Below, in pieces: positions 11,550 through 12,494 of a stretch of 12,494 bases of DNA; positions within the stretch are counted from its first letter, which is position 1; every line of letters starts with the position of its first letter. The notes beneath the pieces were generated by a model, which searched no databases, was not told the origin of the DNA, and saw only the letters and a program-made list of their open reading frames with translations. The DNA is taken from positions 1 through 12,494 of the forward strand of contig DAOVXR010000021.1 in assembly GCA_030636065.1 (NCBI GenBank), in the 5' to 3' direction. The translations under genes and the position numbers were made by a program. This DNA comes from Sedimentisphaerales bacterium (GTDB lineage Bacteria; Planctomycetota; Phycisphaerae; Sedimentisphaerales; SM23-30).

Positions 11550-12494
11550 TTACGGCCCGAAGGCGTAAAGGCTGCCGTCTTCACTGCCGACAAAGACCAT
11601 CCCCCCGGCCACTGCCGGCGAAGCGGTAATAGCCTGGCCGATTTCGTAAGCCCGGATTTGTTTGCCGTCGGACAGTGTTACCATATACAATCGCCCGTCG
11701 TCCGATCCGACAATGACTTTTCCGTCGCATATTACCGGTGAGCTGTCGATTCCGCCTTTAGCGGCAAATGTCCATAAGAGTTTTCCGTTTTCCCTGTTGA
11801 AGCAATACAGGCGTTTGTCTCGCCCGCCGACGACGACGTGTTTTTCTCCAACTGCCGGAGAGGAATAAAACGGATCGCCTTCATTTTGATACCGCCATAC
11901 GATATTGCCTGTGTTGATGTCTGCGCATAAAAAGGTATCTTCGTAATTGCCGACAAAGGCCAGGCCGTCGGCCAGCGCCGCGGAGCCGGCAATATAGGCG
12001 CCGCAATCGATCTGTCTGACCAGTTTGCCGTCGAGGGCGGAGAGAACATGCAGTTTGGCGTCGCAGCCGCCGAAAACCACCATTTCGGTTACCGGGCCGA
12101 TTTGTTTTCCGCCCGAAGTTTCGGTATGGGTGGCAACCTTAATTGAAGTAATGGCCGGTGTGCCGTTGATATAGTTATCGCTTTTATATGTCCAGACTGT
12201 TTTGCCTGTGTCGGCGTTAATGCAGTGCAATTTATTGTCATGGCTTCCGACGAGAATCAGAATTGTATTTTTTTTATTTGGTCGAAACCAGTTCGCTGAG
12301 CCTGAAATTTCAGCGGCGGTTTGATATTTCCATTTTAATTTGCCGGTTTTGGCGTCAAGGGCATAGAGAAACGAGTCATAGGACCCGGCAACAACCATAT
12401 CATTTATCAGGCAGGGCGGTGCTTCCACAGCGTCTCCTGTCTTAAAAGCCCATGCTTTTTGTCCGGTTTTTTGCTCGACCGCATATATATAGCC
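11550..12494 (-). CDS. PQQ-like beta-propeller repeat protein (5' end outside window)
   Basis: The reading frame is open from the right edge of the window (frame start at 12494) to a TAA at 11552-11550: 314 residues of the C-terminal part of a larger protein. It consists of about seven PQQ-like/WD-type blades of 35-45 residues, each with a pattern such as G-x-LYA-x-D-x-x-TG-x-x-W (for example FLYALDAKTGKLKWKY, KLHCINADTGKTVWTY, LYCFNRENGKLLWTF), and ends SLYAFGP. No enzyme-specific active-site motif or membrane segment is visible in this part. Such propellers occur in BamB, PQQ dehydrogenases and many planctomycetal secreted proteins, so the role cannot be fixed. The GTG at 12428 is internal to a blade and not a real start. 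Convergent with the CsgG-like gene. Confidence 0.88.
   Translation of the reverse strand, partial: GYIYAVEQKTGQKAWAFKTGDAVEAPPCLINDMVVAGSYDSFLYALDAKTGKLKWKYQTAAEISGSANWFRPNKKNTILILVGSHDNKLHCINADTGKTVWTYKSDNYINGTPAITSIKVATHTETSGGKQIGPVTEMVVFGGCDAKLHVLSALDGKLVRQIDCGAYIAGSAALADGLAFVGNYEDTFLCADINTGNIVWRYQNEGDPFYSSPAVGEKHVVVGGRDKRLYCFNRENGKLLWTFAAKGGIDSSPVICDGKVIVGSDDGRLYMVTLSDGKQIRAYEIGQAITASPAVAGGMVFVGSEDGSLYAFGP

Overview
The window looks like a chromosomal segment of a diderm (Gram-negative) bacterium. The evidence is a Kdo transferase (lipid A core assembly), a beta-barrel porin with a C-terminal phenylalanine, and six predicted lipoproteins. The PPi-dependent phosphofructokinase, the pyrrolo-quinoline-quinone-like (PQQ) repeat protein and the many short palindromic repeats between genes suggest a Planctomycetota lineage such as Phycisphaerae/Sedimentisphaerales. 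That assignment is an inference from gene style only; no rRNA or marker gene is present.

Layout. Positions 1-879 hold no gene but several repeats: a left-edge hairpin, a degenerate 21-bp tandem array and a 162-bp inverted-repeat element. Next come pfp (minus) and waaA (plus), divergent from back-to-back promoters. Downstream of waaA is a hicAB toxin-antitoxin pair with a near-consensus promoter whose predicted start site falls on the hicA GTG. A strong bidirectional terminator then separates hicAB from a convergent five-gene minus-strand operon (8197 to 4293). In transcription order it encodes an LpoB-like lipoprotein, a COG3014-like TPR lipoprotein, a cysteine-rich lipoprotein of unknown family, a YcfL-like (DUF1425) lipoprotein and a CsgG-domain lipoprotein. 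A second bidirectional terminator separates this operon from an upstream porin gene on the same strand. The porin is preceded by a possible 37-codon leader ORF that overlaps its start codon. Divergent from the porin, after a 510-bp intergenic region, is a second CsgG-domain lipoprotein (plus). Its downstream region (11315-11549) is packed with short hairpins and a 10-bp iteron repeat. The window ends inside a convergent PQQ-like beta-propeller gene (minus) that runs off the right edge.

How the genes fit together. pfp serves reversible glycolysis and waaA serves LPS core synthesis; they share only a promoter region. The five-gene operon is the most interesting part. All five products carry a lipobox, none has Asp after the lipid cysteine, and four of the five resemble the LpoB/YcfL/COG3014/CsgG set that clusters in Gammaproteobacteria. 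This suggests a conserved envelope lipoprotein assembly of unknown function, here with an extra Cys-rich partner. The second CsgG-domain protein shares its architecture (CsgG domain plus a FlgT-C-like C-terminal domain) with the last gene of the operon.
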